A DNA stretch of 64,000 bases from Haloferula sp. BvORR071 (GCF_000739615.1 NZ_BATP01000027.1:62001-126000), one strand, 5' to 3'; positions 40,773 through 50,464 are shown, counted from the first letter of the stretch. Made by a program: numbers and translations. The notes: a model not told the origin generated them from the sequence alone.

Positions 40773-42367
40773 TCCTCGTTACGGGAGTTGCTGGGGAAAT
40801 TGCGGCGGATATTCTGGCGCTGCTCCTCCGTGAAGGAGGATTTTGCCAGCCACGCCTCGGCGGCGTTCCGGTCGTTGTAGGCCCACGTGGAGAGAGTGTT
40901 GCTCAAATAGTTGATCTGCCGGTCACTACCCGAAATGCGCATGCCCCAAGCAGCAGCCTGGGAGTAATCCTGTTTTTCGGTTAGAACCTCAATGGTCTGG
41001 GCTGCGCTTCGATCGCGAGCGGCAGTATCGGTCTGGGTTTCCCACCACGATGTGTAGCCATCCAGATCACGCATCGCCCAAGTGCGAGCGACTTGATCGG
41101 AGCCAGAGCCACGGCTGCCCGTCGAGAAAGCGCCTTGGCCCGGGTTGTCCTTCTCCGATTGCAGCATGATCTCCATGGTCTGCGCGGGGTCCCAATTCGC
41201 CAACTGATTCACTAGTTCACTGACTTGTGGAAGCGCGTAGCCACCGCCGCTGGCACCGTTGGCATAGCGGACCATCTTCATGCGGTAGCTGGCATCCGGG
41301 CACTTGCCGAGCAGCTCGCCTAACAGATCGAGCGCCTGCTCCGGATGCTCGCTCACCATTTCACTCGCGACCTGGGCCAGGCGTTGCGCTCCCAGGAGAG
41401 GCACATCGATCTTACGGGCTTCGGCGAGGGCTTTGTCCGGATCAGTGGAGACAAGGTGATCGAAGGCGGCGGACTCCAGCTCGCGCTTCATGGCACCCGA
41501 GGGCATGCCGTCAGCGAGTTCGGCAAAGGCCTCCGGATGCTCATAGCCGACGGTATCGAAGAAGGCCTTGCGCAGCGACTGGTCCTTGCCGCGGCCGGAG
41601 AGCCATTCGAAGGCTTCCTGCGGGTCCTTGCCGGCCCAGCGGATGAAGGTCTTACGCAGGCCGTAGTCGCTGCCATTCGCGTACTTGGTCAGGAAGTCCA
41701 TGCCGGCCTTCGGGTCCTTCTTGCCGACGAACTCGGCAATCTCCGGTATATCGAGCTTCCGGGCGAGAGTGGGATCCTCCTCCAGCATCTTGAGCGCACG
41801 CTTGGGGTAGAAGTTCGAGAGGCTGCGGAGGACGAAGCCACGCATGTTCTCACTATCCACCGCGGCCAGCGCGGCATCCGGATCACTCATGGTCCATGCC
41901 CACCATGCGGGGCCTTCCTCATTGTAGCGCTTGGCGGTTTCGATGAGACCGCGCGGGTTCTTCTTCGCCCACTGGGTGAAGATCAGGTCCTTCAGCCACA
42001 TGTCCGGCTGGCCGCCGGTTTTCTTGTGATAGGCCTCCCAATAGGCGGCCACTTGCTCTTCCGTGGCATCGAGCAGCCAGAGACCAAGGCGGGGATAGAG
42101 ATCGGGGCCCTCCAGTGCGAGCAGGGTCTCCATGGTATCGGTGGAGACGGGGAGTTCGTCCGGAGTAAGAGTTGGGGACGAGGGAGGGGCAGCGCCGCGC
42201 TTGCTGTTAGATCCACCGCCCTCACGTGATGACTTGGCAGGTGCCGCCGCTGCCTCAGTCGCCGCGGGTGGCGACGCCTGACGAGTGAGCCGAGGGATCA
42301 CGAAGCCGGTGGCGAAACCGAGCGCGCCGCCGAGGGCAAGCCAGAGATGGAGGCGATGGGGGCTCAT
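40769..42367 (-). CDS. B-type paired helical-repeat exported protein (pair 4)
   Basis: 532 residues. Signal or anchor: LWLALGGALGFATGFVIP. The family block STDTMETLLALEG leads into YPRLGLWLLDATEEQVAAYW. I count eleven helical units marked by a DP-x-A type motif: KKNPRGLIE, MSDPDAALAAV, NFYPKRALKML, KKDPKAGMDFL, GKDPQEAFEWL, YEHPEAFAEL, STDPDKALAEA, SEHPEQALDLL, NWDPAQTMEIM, MRDLDGYTSWW and YNDRNAAEAWL. They occur in the same register as in the other minus-strand B proteins. Spacing is about 35-40 residues, as in TPR-like solenoids. The block STDT-to-LLDATEE is nearly identical to pair 3, suggesting a recent duplication. Confidence 0.78.
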   Translation of the reverse strand: MSPHRLHLWLALGGALGFATGFVIPRLTRQASPPAATEAAAAPAKSSREGGGSNSKRGAAPPSSPTLTPDELPVSTDTMETLLALEGPDLYPRLGLWLLDATEEQVAAYWEAYHKKTGGQPDMWLKDLIFTQWAKKNPRGLIETAKRYNEEGPAWWAWTMSDPDAALAAVDSENMRGFVLRSLSNFYPKRALKMLEEDPTLARKLDIPEIAEFVGKKDPKAGMDFLTKYANGSDYGLRKTFIRWAGKDPQEAFEWLSGRGKDQSLRKAFFDTVGYEHPEAFAELADGMPSGAMKRELESAAFDHLVSTDPDKALAEARKIDVPLLGAQRLAQVASEMVSEHPEQALDLLGELLGKCPDASYRMKMVRYANGASGGGYALPQVSELVNQLANWDPAQTMEIMLQSEKDNPGQGAFSTGSRGSGSDQVARTWAMRDLDGYTSWWETQTDTAARDRSAAQTIEVLTEKQDYSQAAAWGMRISGSDRQINYLSNTLSTWAYNDRNAAEAWLAKSSFTEEQRQNIRRNFPSNSRNEE

Positions 42368-42377
42368 GAGATATCAG

Positions 42378-42406
42378 TGGGTAACGGGGCGAGGAGCGTC
42401 TTGCAA
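42378..42406 (-). promoter_or_regulatory. Promoter-like element before pair 4
   Basis: Minus strand: CCGCTTGCAAG contains TTGCAA (42406-42401), then 17 bases, then TACCCA (42383-42378), then GATA shortly before the ATG at 42367. The CCGCTTGCMA block is shared with the other three minus-strand pairs. A -35/-10 reading is possible, but the second hexamer is a weak -10. Confidence 0.45.
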
Positions 42407-42421
42407 GCGGGGCTTGGGGGA

Positions 42422-43639
42422 TCAGGGTTTGAACCAAGCACTGCCGAACTGGAGGTAGCAGGCGGGACCTTCCTCGCCATAGGCCACGTCGAGGCCCATG
42501 TGCAGGCCGTACTTGCGGGCGAGCAGGTAGCGCAGGCCGAGGCCGCCGGTCCAAGTCGTGTCATTGTCTGAGAGGAAGCGCCGCTCCGACCAAGTGGCAC
42601 CGATGCCACCGAAGCCTAGCACGCTCCAGCGGTCCGTGAATTGCCAGCGCAGCTCCGTCTCCGCATAGGCGACGTGCGCGCCCTGATAGCGCATCGCCGG
42701 AGCGCCGCGAAGCTGCACGTAAGGCCGCATGTAGATGGGGACATCCCCGGAGCTGGATTGCAGGTCTGCTTTCACTCCGAGGATCAGTTTATCGGTGAAG
42801 AGCGGAGTGTAGTAGAGATTCGTCCATTGGTAGCGCTGAAATTCCGAGGAACCACCGAAGGCCTCGGAATTGAAGGTCACGATGAGGCCGGAATAGAGCC
42901 CCTCCGTCGGCGTGAAGATATTGTTGCGGCTATCGTAGCTGAGATTCAGCCCCACGCTGCCAATCTCCGAGCTGAAGCCATGGGCATCGCGCCGCTGGCC
43001 GATATCCAGGCCGAAGTGCTGGCCGGTAGGATCGCCCCGCACGCGGAAGTTGCTGGCCAGATCGGGGACGGAGAGATTGACCTCCGCATAGGTGTATTCC
43101 AGGCCGAGGTTCCAGCGCTTCTCGCAATCGAGCGCCCAGTAGCCGGCGACCATGCCGCCGGTCATGTCGATATTGTAGGTCAGCGGTTGGCCGCTGAGTT
43201 CGAGGTTCTGCCCCAGGCCGTGGAAGTCGAGATTGATCGAGCCATCGACGCCGCCTACCAGCGTGTGCAAGCGGCCATCCATCCAATAGCCCGAGTGGCC
43301 CGCGAAGAGAGCTTCCGAACCATTGGAGGTGCGCATGCCGCCGACGCCCCAGATGTCCGGTTTGCCTTCGCCATTCTCTGGCAGGTTTATGAAGACAGGA
43401 ACGATCGCTGCACCTGCACCAACAGCCGGCTCCGTCACCGGCACCACGGTGGGAATGAAACCAAAGGGTTGATCGAGGAAGGAACTGACATCGAAAGCTC
43501 CATCCTCCGGATCGCAGAAGGAGGTTTTGGTTTTCTCCTTCGCGCTTGCAGCGGTCGCGAGCGAGACTGCTGCGTACAAGACCATGGATGCAACAGGCTG
43601 TTGCAAGGGAATCCGACGGCGACCTGACTTTGGCATCAT
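42422..43639 (-). CDS. BamA/TamA-like outer-membrane beta-barrel protein
   Basis: 405 residues from ATG 43639 (a second ATG is adjacent). The signal peptide ends near AAVSLATAASA. The body looks like the Omp85 C-terminal barrel: GLNLSYDSRNNIFTPTEGLY, QRYQWTNLYYTP, KLILGVKADLQSS, MRYQGAHVAYAETELRWQFT (the barrel-sealing loop region) and a C-terminus in LQFGSAWFKP. No POTRA domain is visible; the ~100 residues before the barrel are too few for the usual set. It sits between pairs 3 and 4 on the same strand (88 and 54 bases), the only unrelated gene in the cluster, so it could help export or anchor those proteins. Confidence 0.8.
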   Translation of the reverse strand: MMPKSGRRRIPLQQPVASMVLYAAVSLATAASAKEKTKTSFCDPEDGAFDVSSFLDQPFGFIPTVVPVTEPAVGAGAAIVPVFINLPENGEGKPDIWGVGGMRTSNGSEALFAGHSGYWMDGRLHTLVGGVDGSINLDFHGLGQNLELSGQPLTYNIDMTGGMVAGYWALDCEKRWNLGLEYTYAEVNLSVPDLASNFRVRGDPTGQHFGLDIGQRRDAHGFSSEIGSVGLNLSYDSRNNIFTPTEGLYSGLIVTFNSEAFGGSSEFQRYQWTNLYYTPLFTDKLILGVKADLQSSSGDVPIYMRPYVQLRGAPAMRYQGAHVAYAETELRWQFTDRWSVLGFGGIGATWSERRFLSDNDTTWTGGLGLRYLLARKYGLHMGLDVAYGEEGPACYLQFGSAWFKP

Positions 43640-43727
43640 GCGACACTGGTGCAAGGGCCCTGGTTCCGGCATTGGATCAAGGTAACATGTTCAAACGCGC
43701 AAGCGACGGCGGAAGGACGGGTCTGCA

Positions 43728-45485
43728 TCAGGGCGAGCTGTTGCGGTTTTGAAGCGCTTGCTCCAGATCACCCCGTTCGCCAGCGGGCATGCTGGCGATC
43801 CATTGGCGGGCGGCGGCAGGTTCGTATTCAGCCCACTGGACCACGAGATTCCTAGAGGCCCACTTGCGCGCCTCGCCGGTGGGCAGACCCTTCACCCATG
43901 CTGCTGCGGCAACGGAGTCATCCGCCACCCACTTCACCGCGATATTGCAGGCGGCACTTGCCAGCGGATCCCCACGACGCTGCGAGAAGCCGTTCCGCGG
44001 GGCTGGGGCCTCCTCGGCGGGGGCTGGCTGGGGGTTTGCGAGCAGATAGCCGAGGGCCTTTGCGCGGAAGGGAGCGGGAAGTTCCGAGTGATCGTTGGTA
44101 AGGAACTTGCCCGCGACTACCGCCTTCTGATCCGCGGGCAGGGAGTCGAATTGGCTGTTGAGGACCTGCATCTGCTCGCTGCCCCATTTGCCGACGGCAC
44201 GGGCCTCGTTCCAACCGATCTTGCGGTCCGCCTGCGCAAGGTCGCCGAGGAGGCCGGCGGGAGTGACGTCCTTCTCGCTAGACTGGGATCTGCCGGATGA
44301 GGTGGCATTCGCGATCTTCTGGTCCTCCTCATTGAGGCCGGCAATCCATGCGTCCGCGTCCTCCTGCTTCATGTTCATCACCAGATTTCTGATCGCATGG
44401 GTGCGCTCATTGTCATCCAGCTCCCCTCCAGCGATCAACGCTTTCAATTTTTCCTTATCCTTTGAAACGAGACCGTTCAACGCGTTGCTGCGCAAGTTCC
44501 GTGCCTGTTCCGCAGTGAGGCCGAGCTCGCCAAGATCCATATCCAACCATTTCACGGGATCTTCGCGGACGAGGTAGTAGCCAGCACTACCACTGGAGAG
44601 CAGTTGGCCAAACCAGCCCTCGGGCAACGCGGAAGGATTGCGGCTGATCTCTTTCATCAAGGCATCATCGTTTCCCACCACGCTCATGAAGATGGCCTTG
44701 CCCCCCTCCTGACTGCTCAACTCGGCCAGACCACTGGCGAAGCTCTTCTTCAGCGAAGCGGCGGCAAGGCTGTTTCTCACCGCGCCTTGGAGTGCCGCAG
44801 GCCAATTCGCCGCCTGCGCCCGCAATAGCTCCGGCGATGACATCGCCAGATTGCGAATCATGTTACTCACCATGTAGCTTTGATTCTGCGAGTCGAAGGC
44901 TGCGGAGAGAGAGACGATGTGTGAGGCCACCAACTGCGGATCGGCCTTCGACAGGGCATCTCCCATGTAGGAGAGCATGGAAGAACGCAGCGTGGGATCC
45001 GCCTGCTCCTCGATGCAAGCAAGCGCTGCCGCGGGATCGCGGCGTGCCCACTCGCCCGCGAATTCATAAGTGATGCGGATCTGCTTCTTCAGGCAGAAGG
45101 ACAGCATGGCGGCGGGGTCCTCTTCCTGCCAGCGCGAGAGCAAGGTGCGGGTGAAGAGACTGGACTGCATGTCCTCCGTGCCATCGAACCAAGTTGCGCT
45201 CAGCCACTTCTCGATGTCCGCCATAGGGATATTGGTGGCGAGCTGGATGGTCGCCCGCAGACGCTCCTCCGTGTCTTGGGCGGCCCGCACCGGCGCCAGC
45301 ATTGCGAGCACCTCGGAAGGCATGGCCGACTTTGCGGCAACCCGGGCCGTCTTCGCTGCCTTGCCTGCGTCAGCGGCATCCGCCGTAGCTGTGGAGGAAG
45401 CGGGCGTGCGCGAAGCCAGCCAAGCGACGACGGCGCAGAGCGAGAAGACCCCGACGGCCAGGAGCAGATGAGCGGGCGTTTTCAT
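43728..45485 (-). CDS. A-type paired helical-repeat exported protein (pair 3)
   Basis: 585 residues, the longest of the A proteins, starting within the B stop (ATGA). Signal or anchor: LLLAVGVFSLCAVVAWLA. An Ala-rich linker is followed by EERLRATIQLATNIPMADI, then SRWQEEDPAAMLSFCLKK. Units aligned with pair 4 include RRDPAAALACIEEQ, KADPQLVASHIVSL, MSSPELLRAQAANWP and REDPVKWLDMDLGE. The end is WVADDSVAAAAWVKGLPTGE and WAEYEPAAARQWIASMPAGE. In the two final units one DP has become DS. No enzymatic signature; probably periplasmic. Confidence 0.78.
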   Translation of the reverse strand: MKTPAHLLLAVGVFSLCAVVAWLASRTPASSTATADAADAGKAAKTARVAAKSAMPSEVLAMLAPVRAAQDTEERLRATIQLATNIPMADIEKWLSATWFDGTEDMQSSLFTRTLLSRWQEEDPAAMLSFCLKKQIRITYEFAGEWARRDPAAALACIEEQADPTLRSSMLSYMGDALSKADPQLVASHIVSLSAAFDSQNQSYMVSNMIRNLAMSSPELLRAQAANWPAALQGAVRNSLAAASLKKSFASGLAELSSQEGGKAIFMSVVGNDDALMKEISRNPSALPEGWFGQLLSSGSAGYYLVREDPVKWLDMDLGELGLTAEQARNLRSNALNGLVSKDKEKLKALIAGGELDDNERTHAIRNLVMNMKQEDADAWIAGLNEEDQKIANATSSGRSQSSEKDVTPAGLLGDLAQADRKIGWNEARAVGKWGSEQMQVLNSQFDSLPADQKAVVAGKFLTNDHSELPAPFRAKALGYLLANPQPAPAEEAPAPRNGFSQRRGDPLASAACNIAVKWVADDSVAAAAWVKGLPTGEARKWASRNLVVQWAEYEPAAARQWIASMPAGERGDLEQALQNRNSSP

Positions 45486-47077
45486 TGCTGATTCGGCCGG
45501 AAATAGTGTGCGAGTTGCTTGCGGGTCGATTCAGGCAGTTCGGCCTGGTCGTACCAGCTTTGGGCTGCGGCCTTGTCGCTTCTCGTCCAATAACTCATCA
45601 AATTGACGAGCGAGTTGCTTTGGACGTTCGGGTCTGCAATCCGCATGGCCCAGGCGCTGGCATTCGCGAAGTCACTCTTGTTCCGAAACTGATCGGTCAC
45701 GATGCTCGCGCCCATATCCTTGAGCTCGGGGGTGGTCTGCGTGTCCACCCAATCGCTGAAGCCAGGGAGATCCCGCTGGGCCCACTGCTCCCCCACCTGG
45801 CGGGACGCGCGATCGGGGCGCATGCCCCTCTGCGCAGCGGATTCCTTTTCCTCCAGGGTCAACAAGGTCTGCAGCGTTTGCTCGGGCTGCTTCGCGGCCA
45901 TGGCAGAGATGAACTCGGAAAAGCCCTGCACCCCGCCTCCGCCGCTGGCACCGCCATCGGGGTAGCGGATCCAGGTCATGCGCCCGGCAACATCAGGACA
46001 GATGGCATAAAGCTGGCCAAGGAGCTCCAAGGCGCGGTCGGGATCCTTTTCCGCCAGCGTCTTGCCCAAGGTCGAGAGGCGCTCCGCCGCGAGACGCGGG
46101 GCCTCGATCTTGGCGGCTTCTTCCGCAGCCTTGTCGGGATCCGTCTCCGCCAGGTTAGCGAAGGCCGCGGCCTCGATCTGGCGGCGCTCGGCGCCACTCG
46201 GCAGCAGGGCGGCAAGCTCGGGGAGCACCTCGGGACGCTCCTTTTTAATGGCGTTGAAAAACTCCACCCGTTCGTAGCCTTCAAATCCGCCATGTTCGGT
46301 GAGCCAGTCGAAGGCACGGTAGGGGTCTTGAGCCGCCCATTTGCCGAGGGCCTGGCGGAGGTAGTATTCATCCCTCCGGTATTTGGCCAGGAAGTCGAAC
46401 TCGGCCTTCGGGTCACCCTTGCCGAGCTGGGCGGCGAGCTGCTCCATCTCGAAGGTATTCGCCAGCGTGGGATCCTCATCGAGCATCTTGCGCGCGAGCT
46501 CCGGATGGAAGTAAGCGAGGCCGCGCAACCCGTAGTTCCGCATCTTCGGATCCTTGCCCTCGATGTAGGCGAGCATGCCTTGCGGATCGCTCATGGCCCA
46601 AGACCACATCGAGGAAATCTCACAGCCAGTGCTCCGGGCAGCGGCGAGCATGCCGGCGGCATTCAGCTTGCCCCACTGGGTGAAGAGCAGGTCCTTGATG
46701 GTATCGTTCGGGTCCTCGCGATCGTGGTAACCATCCCAGAAGGCGGCCATGTCTTCCTCGGTCGCATCTAACAGCCACAGGCCGAGGCGGGAATAGAGTG
46801 GACCGCGCTCGAGCTTGAGCAGGGACTCGACGGTATCGGTCGACTTCGGCAGGGGGCCGGGTTTGACCAAGGTGATCTTCTTGTCCTTCCCCACACCGTC
46901 CCGGCCCTTGCTCTGGGGGCCGCCGCGCTTGGATGAAGCGGCAACCGATGGGGCTGGCGAGGATTCCGCCGCGGTCGCCACGGCTGCATCCGCGCGACCA
47001 CCGAGACGGGCGGCAGCGAAGCCGCCGGCCAAACCGAGGACCGCGGCCGCAGGCAGAAGATAAGAGCGGGAGCCCAT
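45482..47077 (-). CDS. B-type paired helical-repeat exported protein (pair 3)
   Basis: 531 residues. Signal or anchor: SYLLPAAAVLGLAGGFAAA. The block STDTVESLLKLER leads to YSRLGLWLLDATEEDMAAFW, nearly the same as pair 4. Eleven units follow in the pair 4 order: LNAAGMLAAA, MSDPQGMLAYI, YFHPELARKML, KGDPKAEFDFL, AQDPYRAFDWL, KERPEVLPEL, ETDPDKAAEEA, EKDPDRALELL, AKQPEQTLQTL, QRDLPGFSDWV and RSDKAAAQSWY. A Gly/Ser insertion (GGASGGGG) lies in the eighth-ninth interval, also present in pair 4. The last ~15 residues (PESTRKQLAHYFRP) match the ends of the other B proteins. Confidence 0.78.
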   Translation of the reverse strand: MGSRSYLLPAAAVLGLAGGFAAARLGGRADAAVATAAESSPAPSVAASSKRGGPQSKGRDGVGKDKKITLVKPGPLPKSTDTVESLLKLERGPLYSRLGLWLLDATEEDMAAFWDGYHDREDPNDTIKDLLFTQWGKLNAAGMLAAARSTGCEISSMWSWAMSDPQGMLAYIEGKDPKMRNYGLRGLAYFHPELARKMLDEDPTLANTFEMEQLAAQLGKGDPKAEFDFLAKYRRDEYYLRQALGKWAAQDPYRAFDWLTEHGGFEGYERVEFFNAIKKERPEVLPELAALLPSGAERRQIEAAAFANLAETDPDKAAEEAAKIEAPRLAAERLSTLGKTLAEKDPDRALELLGQLYAICPDVAGRMTWIRYPDGGASGGGGVQGFSEFISAMAAKQPEQTLQTLLTLEEKESAAQRGMRPDRASRQVGEQWAQRDLPGFSDWVDTQTTPELKDMGASIVTDQFRNKSDFANASAWAMRIADPNVQSNSLVNLMSYWTRSDKAAAQSWYDQAELPESTRKQLAHYFRPNQQ

Positions 47078-47087
47078 GAGTTATCAT

Positions 47088-47116
47088 CTGCTAGCGAGCC
47101 CCCTCAAGGCTGGCAA
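47088..47116 (-). promoter_or_regulatory. Promoter-like element before pair 3
   Basis: Minus strand: CCGCTTGCCAG contains TTGCCA (47116-47111), 17 bases, then TAGCAG (47093-47088), then GATAACTC and the ATG at 47077. The GATA-to-start segment resembles pair 4 closely. The upstream 132-base gap also holds no gene. Confidence 0.45.
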
Positions 47117-47209
47117 GCGGTGCATTGTGAAAACGCGGTGGATTTCCCGTGATGTGATTACATGGGCCCTGCTTTTGCTTGCGGGTGGGAGAGGGAACGC
47201 CGCGGCTCT

Positions 47210-48949
47210 TTACCAGCTCCCTTTCACGAGGGTTTCCACCGCAGCACGGTCTTCCTCAGGAAGCGTGGTGAGCCACTTGCGCACGGCAGCGGGCTCGGAC
47301 TCCGCCCACTTCTGCGCCACGGTGGCCAACGCTTGGTTACGGTCCGCGCCAGCGGGCAAGGACTGCGCCCAATGGCTGGCGGCGATGGGGTCCTCGTTGC
47401 TCCAATTGAAGGCGACCAAGGGCACCGACTCTACCACCAGCGGTGGCGGGAATACCCTGACTTCCGCAAGCGGCGGCGGATTCGCGAGAATCCAGGAGAT
47501 CAGCTCACCTTGAAAGACGGATTGCAGTCCTTGAAAGTGACGGTCCGCCATTTTCTTGGCGAGTTCATCTTTTCGCTCCGGCGTGAGTCGACGGAAGTTA
47601 TTCACGGCCGCCGCCCCCTCCGCCACTGACCAATTTTCCATCGATTCCCGACTATCCGTGCCACCGAATTCGCCGGCGAAGAGCCGATCAATCCGCTGGT
47701 CCAAGGTCGGGATTGCGGATTCGTTCTGCTTTGCCTGGGTCTTCGTCACGAGATCGAGCCTTTTCCTGCCGGCTTCGACATCGAGCGGGTCACTGAGGCT
47801 GGCGAGCAAGGACTCAGCCTTGGCAAAGTCTTTACTCGCAAGATTCTGAAGGAGGGAGGCCACAAAATACCGGCGCTCTTCGGCTGTGCCCTCCTGGATC
47901 TCCTTGAGAGCCGCCAAGGCTGACTCCGGATCCAATTTGCCAAGTGCACTCACCCGAACCCGCCAGACCGCCCTATCATCGAGGCCCAAGCTCGTAAGAT
48001 CTTCCTTCAACCAGCGTTGGGGATCACGGTTGATCACCCAAGCAGAACGATGGGAAAGGACGTCCTTTAGCCATGTCTGCGGCCATTTGTCGATACGGGA
48101 CAGGATGGCCTCGGAGTTCTCAACGCTGGCATCGAGAGCGGCGAAGAGACGGAGCATGCCTTCCTCCTCACCCATGCCGGAGAAACTGGCCATGAGCGCA
48201 GAGGGATCACGCAGGAATGCAGCACCATCAAGAACGCCTTGCACGGCGCGCTTGAGTTCCGCGGGCCATGTTGCGGATTGCGCGGCCAACTGCTCCGGTG
48301 GCAACTTCCCGGCAGCCAGAGCGATCAAGGGCCGCAACACCTGGATGTAGAAGGAAGCGCCACTCAGTTTGGGTAGAGCCGCCATGATCAGGGCCGGATC
48401 GGTCTCCGGACCGAGGCTCTGCACTATTGCCCAGAGCATGTTATTCGACTGCCTCGGGTCTTTGTTACCGCTCACGAAGTCCAAGGCGGCAGCAGGATCC
48501 AAGCGAGCCCATTCCTTCATGCCGGCACTCACACCCCGGGAATCGCGGGTCAGCAAGAAGGTCATGGCTTCCTGCGGTTGCGCGGCGATCCAGCGGTCGC
48601 GGATGATACGTAAGAAAGCTTCCGCCTCAATGGCACCGGGCATGCCAAACCAGCCCTTGGCATACCACTCCTTCACATCGGATAGTGGCAGATTGCGGGC
48701 GAGATCGACGGTAGCACGCATGCGCTCCGCGGCGCTGCGTGCTCCGCGGACCGGGACGAGCAGACGGCTCACTTCTTCGGGAATTCCCGAAGAGCGGTTT
48801 AGAGCACTGGCGCGGTCGGCGCTCTTCCCGCCAGATCCGGTCTCCCCCCGCAGCGGGATCGATTGAAGCCCGGAACGACGAGAACTCGTGTGCCAGCCAA
48901 GAGAAGTGGCAGCGAGGAAGACGAGCAGTAGTGACAAGCGCGATTTCAT
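47210..48949 (-). CDS. A-type paired helical-repeat exported protein (pair 2)
   Basis: 579 residues from the ATG at 48949, four bases after the B stop; the longer frame upstream lies inside the B gene. Signal or anchor: SRLSLLLVFLAATSLGWHT. The block AERMRATVDLARNLPLSDVKEW is followed by RWIAAQPQEAMTFLL, and later by ARLDPAAALDFVSG and AQSATWPAELKRAVQG. The ending is WSNEDPIAASHWAQSLPAGA and WAESEPAAVRKWLTTLPEED. Repeats are more divergent than in pairs 3 and 4. This is the only pair with a short gap instead of an overlap. Confidence 0.76.
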   Translation of the reverse strand: MKSRLSLLLVFLAATSLGWHTSSRRSGLQSIPLRGETGSGGKSADRASALNRSSGIPEEVSRLLVPVRGARSAAERMRATVDLARNLPLSDVKEWYAKGWFGMPGAIEAEAFLRIIRDRWIAAQPQEAMTFLLTRDSRGVSAGMKEWARLDPAAALDFVSGNKDPRQSNNMLWAIVQSLGPETDPALIMAALPKLSGASFYIQVLRPLIALAAGKLPPEQLAAQSATWPAELKRAVQGVLDGAAFLRDPSALMASFSGMGEEEGMLRLFAALDASVENSEAILSRIDKWPQTWLKDVLSHRSAWVINRDPQRWLKEDLTSLGLDDRAVWRVRVSALGKLDPESALAALKEIQEGTAEERRYFVASLLQNLASKDFAKAESLLASLSDPLDVEAGRKRLDLVTKTQAKQNESAIPTLDQRIDRLFAGEFGGTDSRESMENWSVAEGAAAVNNFRRLTPERKDELAKKMADRHFQGLQSVFQGELISWILANPPPLAEVRVFPPPLVVESVPLVAFNWSNEDPIAASHWAQSLPAGADRNQALATVAQKWAESEPAAVRKWLTTLPEEDRAAVETLVKGSW

Positions 48950-48953
48950 CACT

Positions 48954-50453
48954 TCAGGGCTGTTGCTGGAAGCGGCGCGCCAAGCGCTTGGCAATGTCTT
49001 CAGGCAGCTTCGAGTTGTCGAGCCAGGTGCGGGCAGTAGGAGCATCTGCCTTCACCCACGCTCCCATAACCTGATCCATCTTGTCCACATCGGGAGGCAG
49101 GCTTGAGCTTTGGCCAAGCCAATCCATCGACTCGGCGTAACGACGCTGCTTCAGCAACTCGTTCGACATAACACTCGCCGCACGGCTGCGAATTGCGCCT
49201 TCCGGCTGCTGCTCAACCCACGCGGTGAAACCCGGAAGATCAGAGCGAACCCACGCAAAGGCGGCCTGATTGAAAGGCCGGGAAATGGAATATGGACTAG
49301 CTTCCCCGGCTGAATCCGCATCCACCCGCGCCATCACCTGCATGGTGCCGACGGGATCGGCTTTCACGAAATCACCAACGAGACGCTGCATAACGGTGCC
49401 GCGAATCGCCTGCACGGTCCCGGCTGTGACGGCATTCTTCGTGTAGATCTCCTCAAGAATTCCCAACGCGGCGTGCGTGTCCTTCGCGTCAAGCATCCCG
49501 ATGGCGATCGCGGCAAAGCGCTCGTCGGCAATACGCGGAGCTTCGCTGCCGCGGGCCAGCTCCAAGGCCTTGTCAGGATCCGTTTTGGCGAGCTGTTGGA
49601 ATGCGGCGCTTTCCAGCAGGCGCTTCAGCTTGCCGGCCGGGGTGGCAGCCGCGAGCTCGGCGAGTGCGTCGGGATTCTCCTCGCGCAGGGTTTTGACAAA
49701 GCCCTCGCTCAACGAATCTTTCCCGGGATGATCCAGCAGCCATGCCAAGGCGGCACGTGGATCCTGACGGGCAAGACTGGCCATTGCGGCACCGCCGTCC
49801 GAAAGATCGCGCTGAAGCTGCAGTTCGAGCGAGCGCTCCGGCTGGTCGTCAACCAAAGCAAAGGCCATGGCCGAAAAGGCTTCATAGTGATTCAAGTCCG
49901 GGTTTTCGCCCAGAAGTTTCATGGCGAGATTCGGTTGGAAGCGCGCTGCGCTGCCGAGCACACTCGATGCTCGCCATTTATCGGCATCCTCCCGGGCTGC
50001 CGCAATGGCAGCGCGGGGATTACGCCGCGCCCAAGCGTCCCATGCCGCATTCTCGTAAGCCATGCCCTTGGTCGCGGCAATGGCAGCCGGAGGATCGAAC
50101 TCGGCCCACCGGGAGAAGAGAAGGGCCGCGGTCTCCTCGTCAGGCTTGGGCTGGCGCTTGGAATAGGTTTCCCAGAACGCGGCGCAATCGTCGGCACTGG
50201 CTTGAGGCAGCCAAAGGGCAAGGCGGACGTAGAGATCCGAGGGGTCGCTCAGTTCAAGCAAGCTGGCGGCGGTGTCGGAGGAGCGAGCAGCGGTGGCATG
50301 CACTGCCTCTTGGCGGTTCTTCCCGGAGGACGGAGCCGTCGGGGAATTGCCTGCTGCGTGATCCTCTCCGGCGGGCCCCGCCCGTGGCATGAAGCGCCCG
50401 GCCACAAAGCCGAGGCCGGCGACAAGAAGCCAAAGATAGGGACGAGATTTCAC
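48954..50453 (-). CDS. B-type paired helical-repeat exported protein (pair 2)
   Basis: 499 residues, GTG start at 50453. Signal or anchor: PYLWLLVAGLGFVAGRFMP. The block SDTAASLLELSDPSD leads into YVRLALWLPQASADDCAAFW. The eleven units are EFDPPAAIAAT, RRNPRAAIAAA, RFQPNLAMKLL, DDQPERSLELQ, RQDPRAALAWL, EENPDALAEL, KTDPDKALELA, AKDTHAALGIL, KADPVGTMQVM, RSDLPGFTAWV and KADAPTARTWL. The N-terminus aligns with pair 3 (x-SR-x-YL). Ends PEDIAKRLARRFQ. Function unknown. Confidence 0.76.
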   Translation of the reverse strand: MKSRPYLWLLVAGLGFVAGRFMPRAGPAGEDHAAGNSPTAPSSGKNRQEAVHATAARSSDTAASLLELSDPSDLYVRLALWLPQASADDCAAFWETYSKRQPKPDEETAALLFSRWAEFDPPAAIAATKGMAYENAAWDAWARRNPRAAIAAAREDADKWRASSVLGSAARFQPNLAMKLLGENPDLNHYEAFSAMAFALVDDQPERSLELQLQRDLSDGGAAMASLARQDPRAALAWLLDHPGKDSLSEGFVKTLREENPDALAELAAATPAGKLKRLLESAAFQQLAKTDPDKALELARGSEAPRIADERFAAIAIGMLDAKDTHAALGILEEIYTKNAVTAGTVQAIRGTVMQRLVGDFVKADPVGTMQVMARVDADSAGEASPYSISRPFNQAAFAWVRSDLPGFTAWVEQQPEGAIRSRAASVMSNELLKQRRYAESMDWLGQSSSLPPDVDKMDQVMGAWVKADAPTARTWLDNSKLPEDIAKRLARRFQQQP

Positions 50454-50464
50454 AAGCGGACATC

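Noticed and set aside
45485-46771. 428-codon plus-strand reading frame across the pair 3 B gene
   Set aside because: It is antisense to a family-conserved gene, Leu/Gly/Arg-rich and lacks any motif; a product of high GC.
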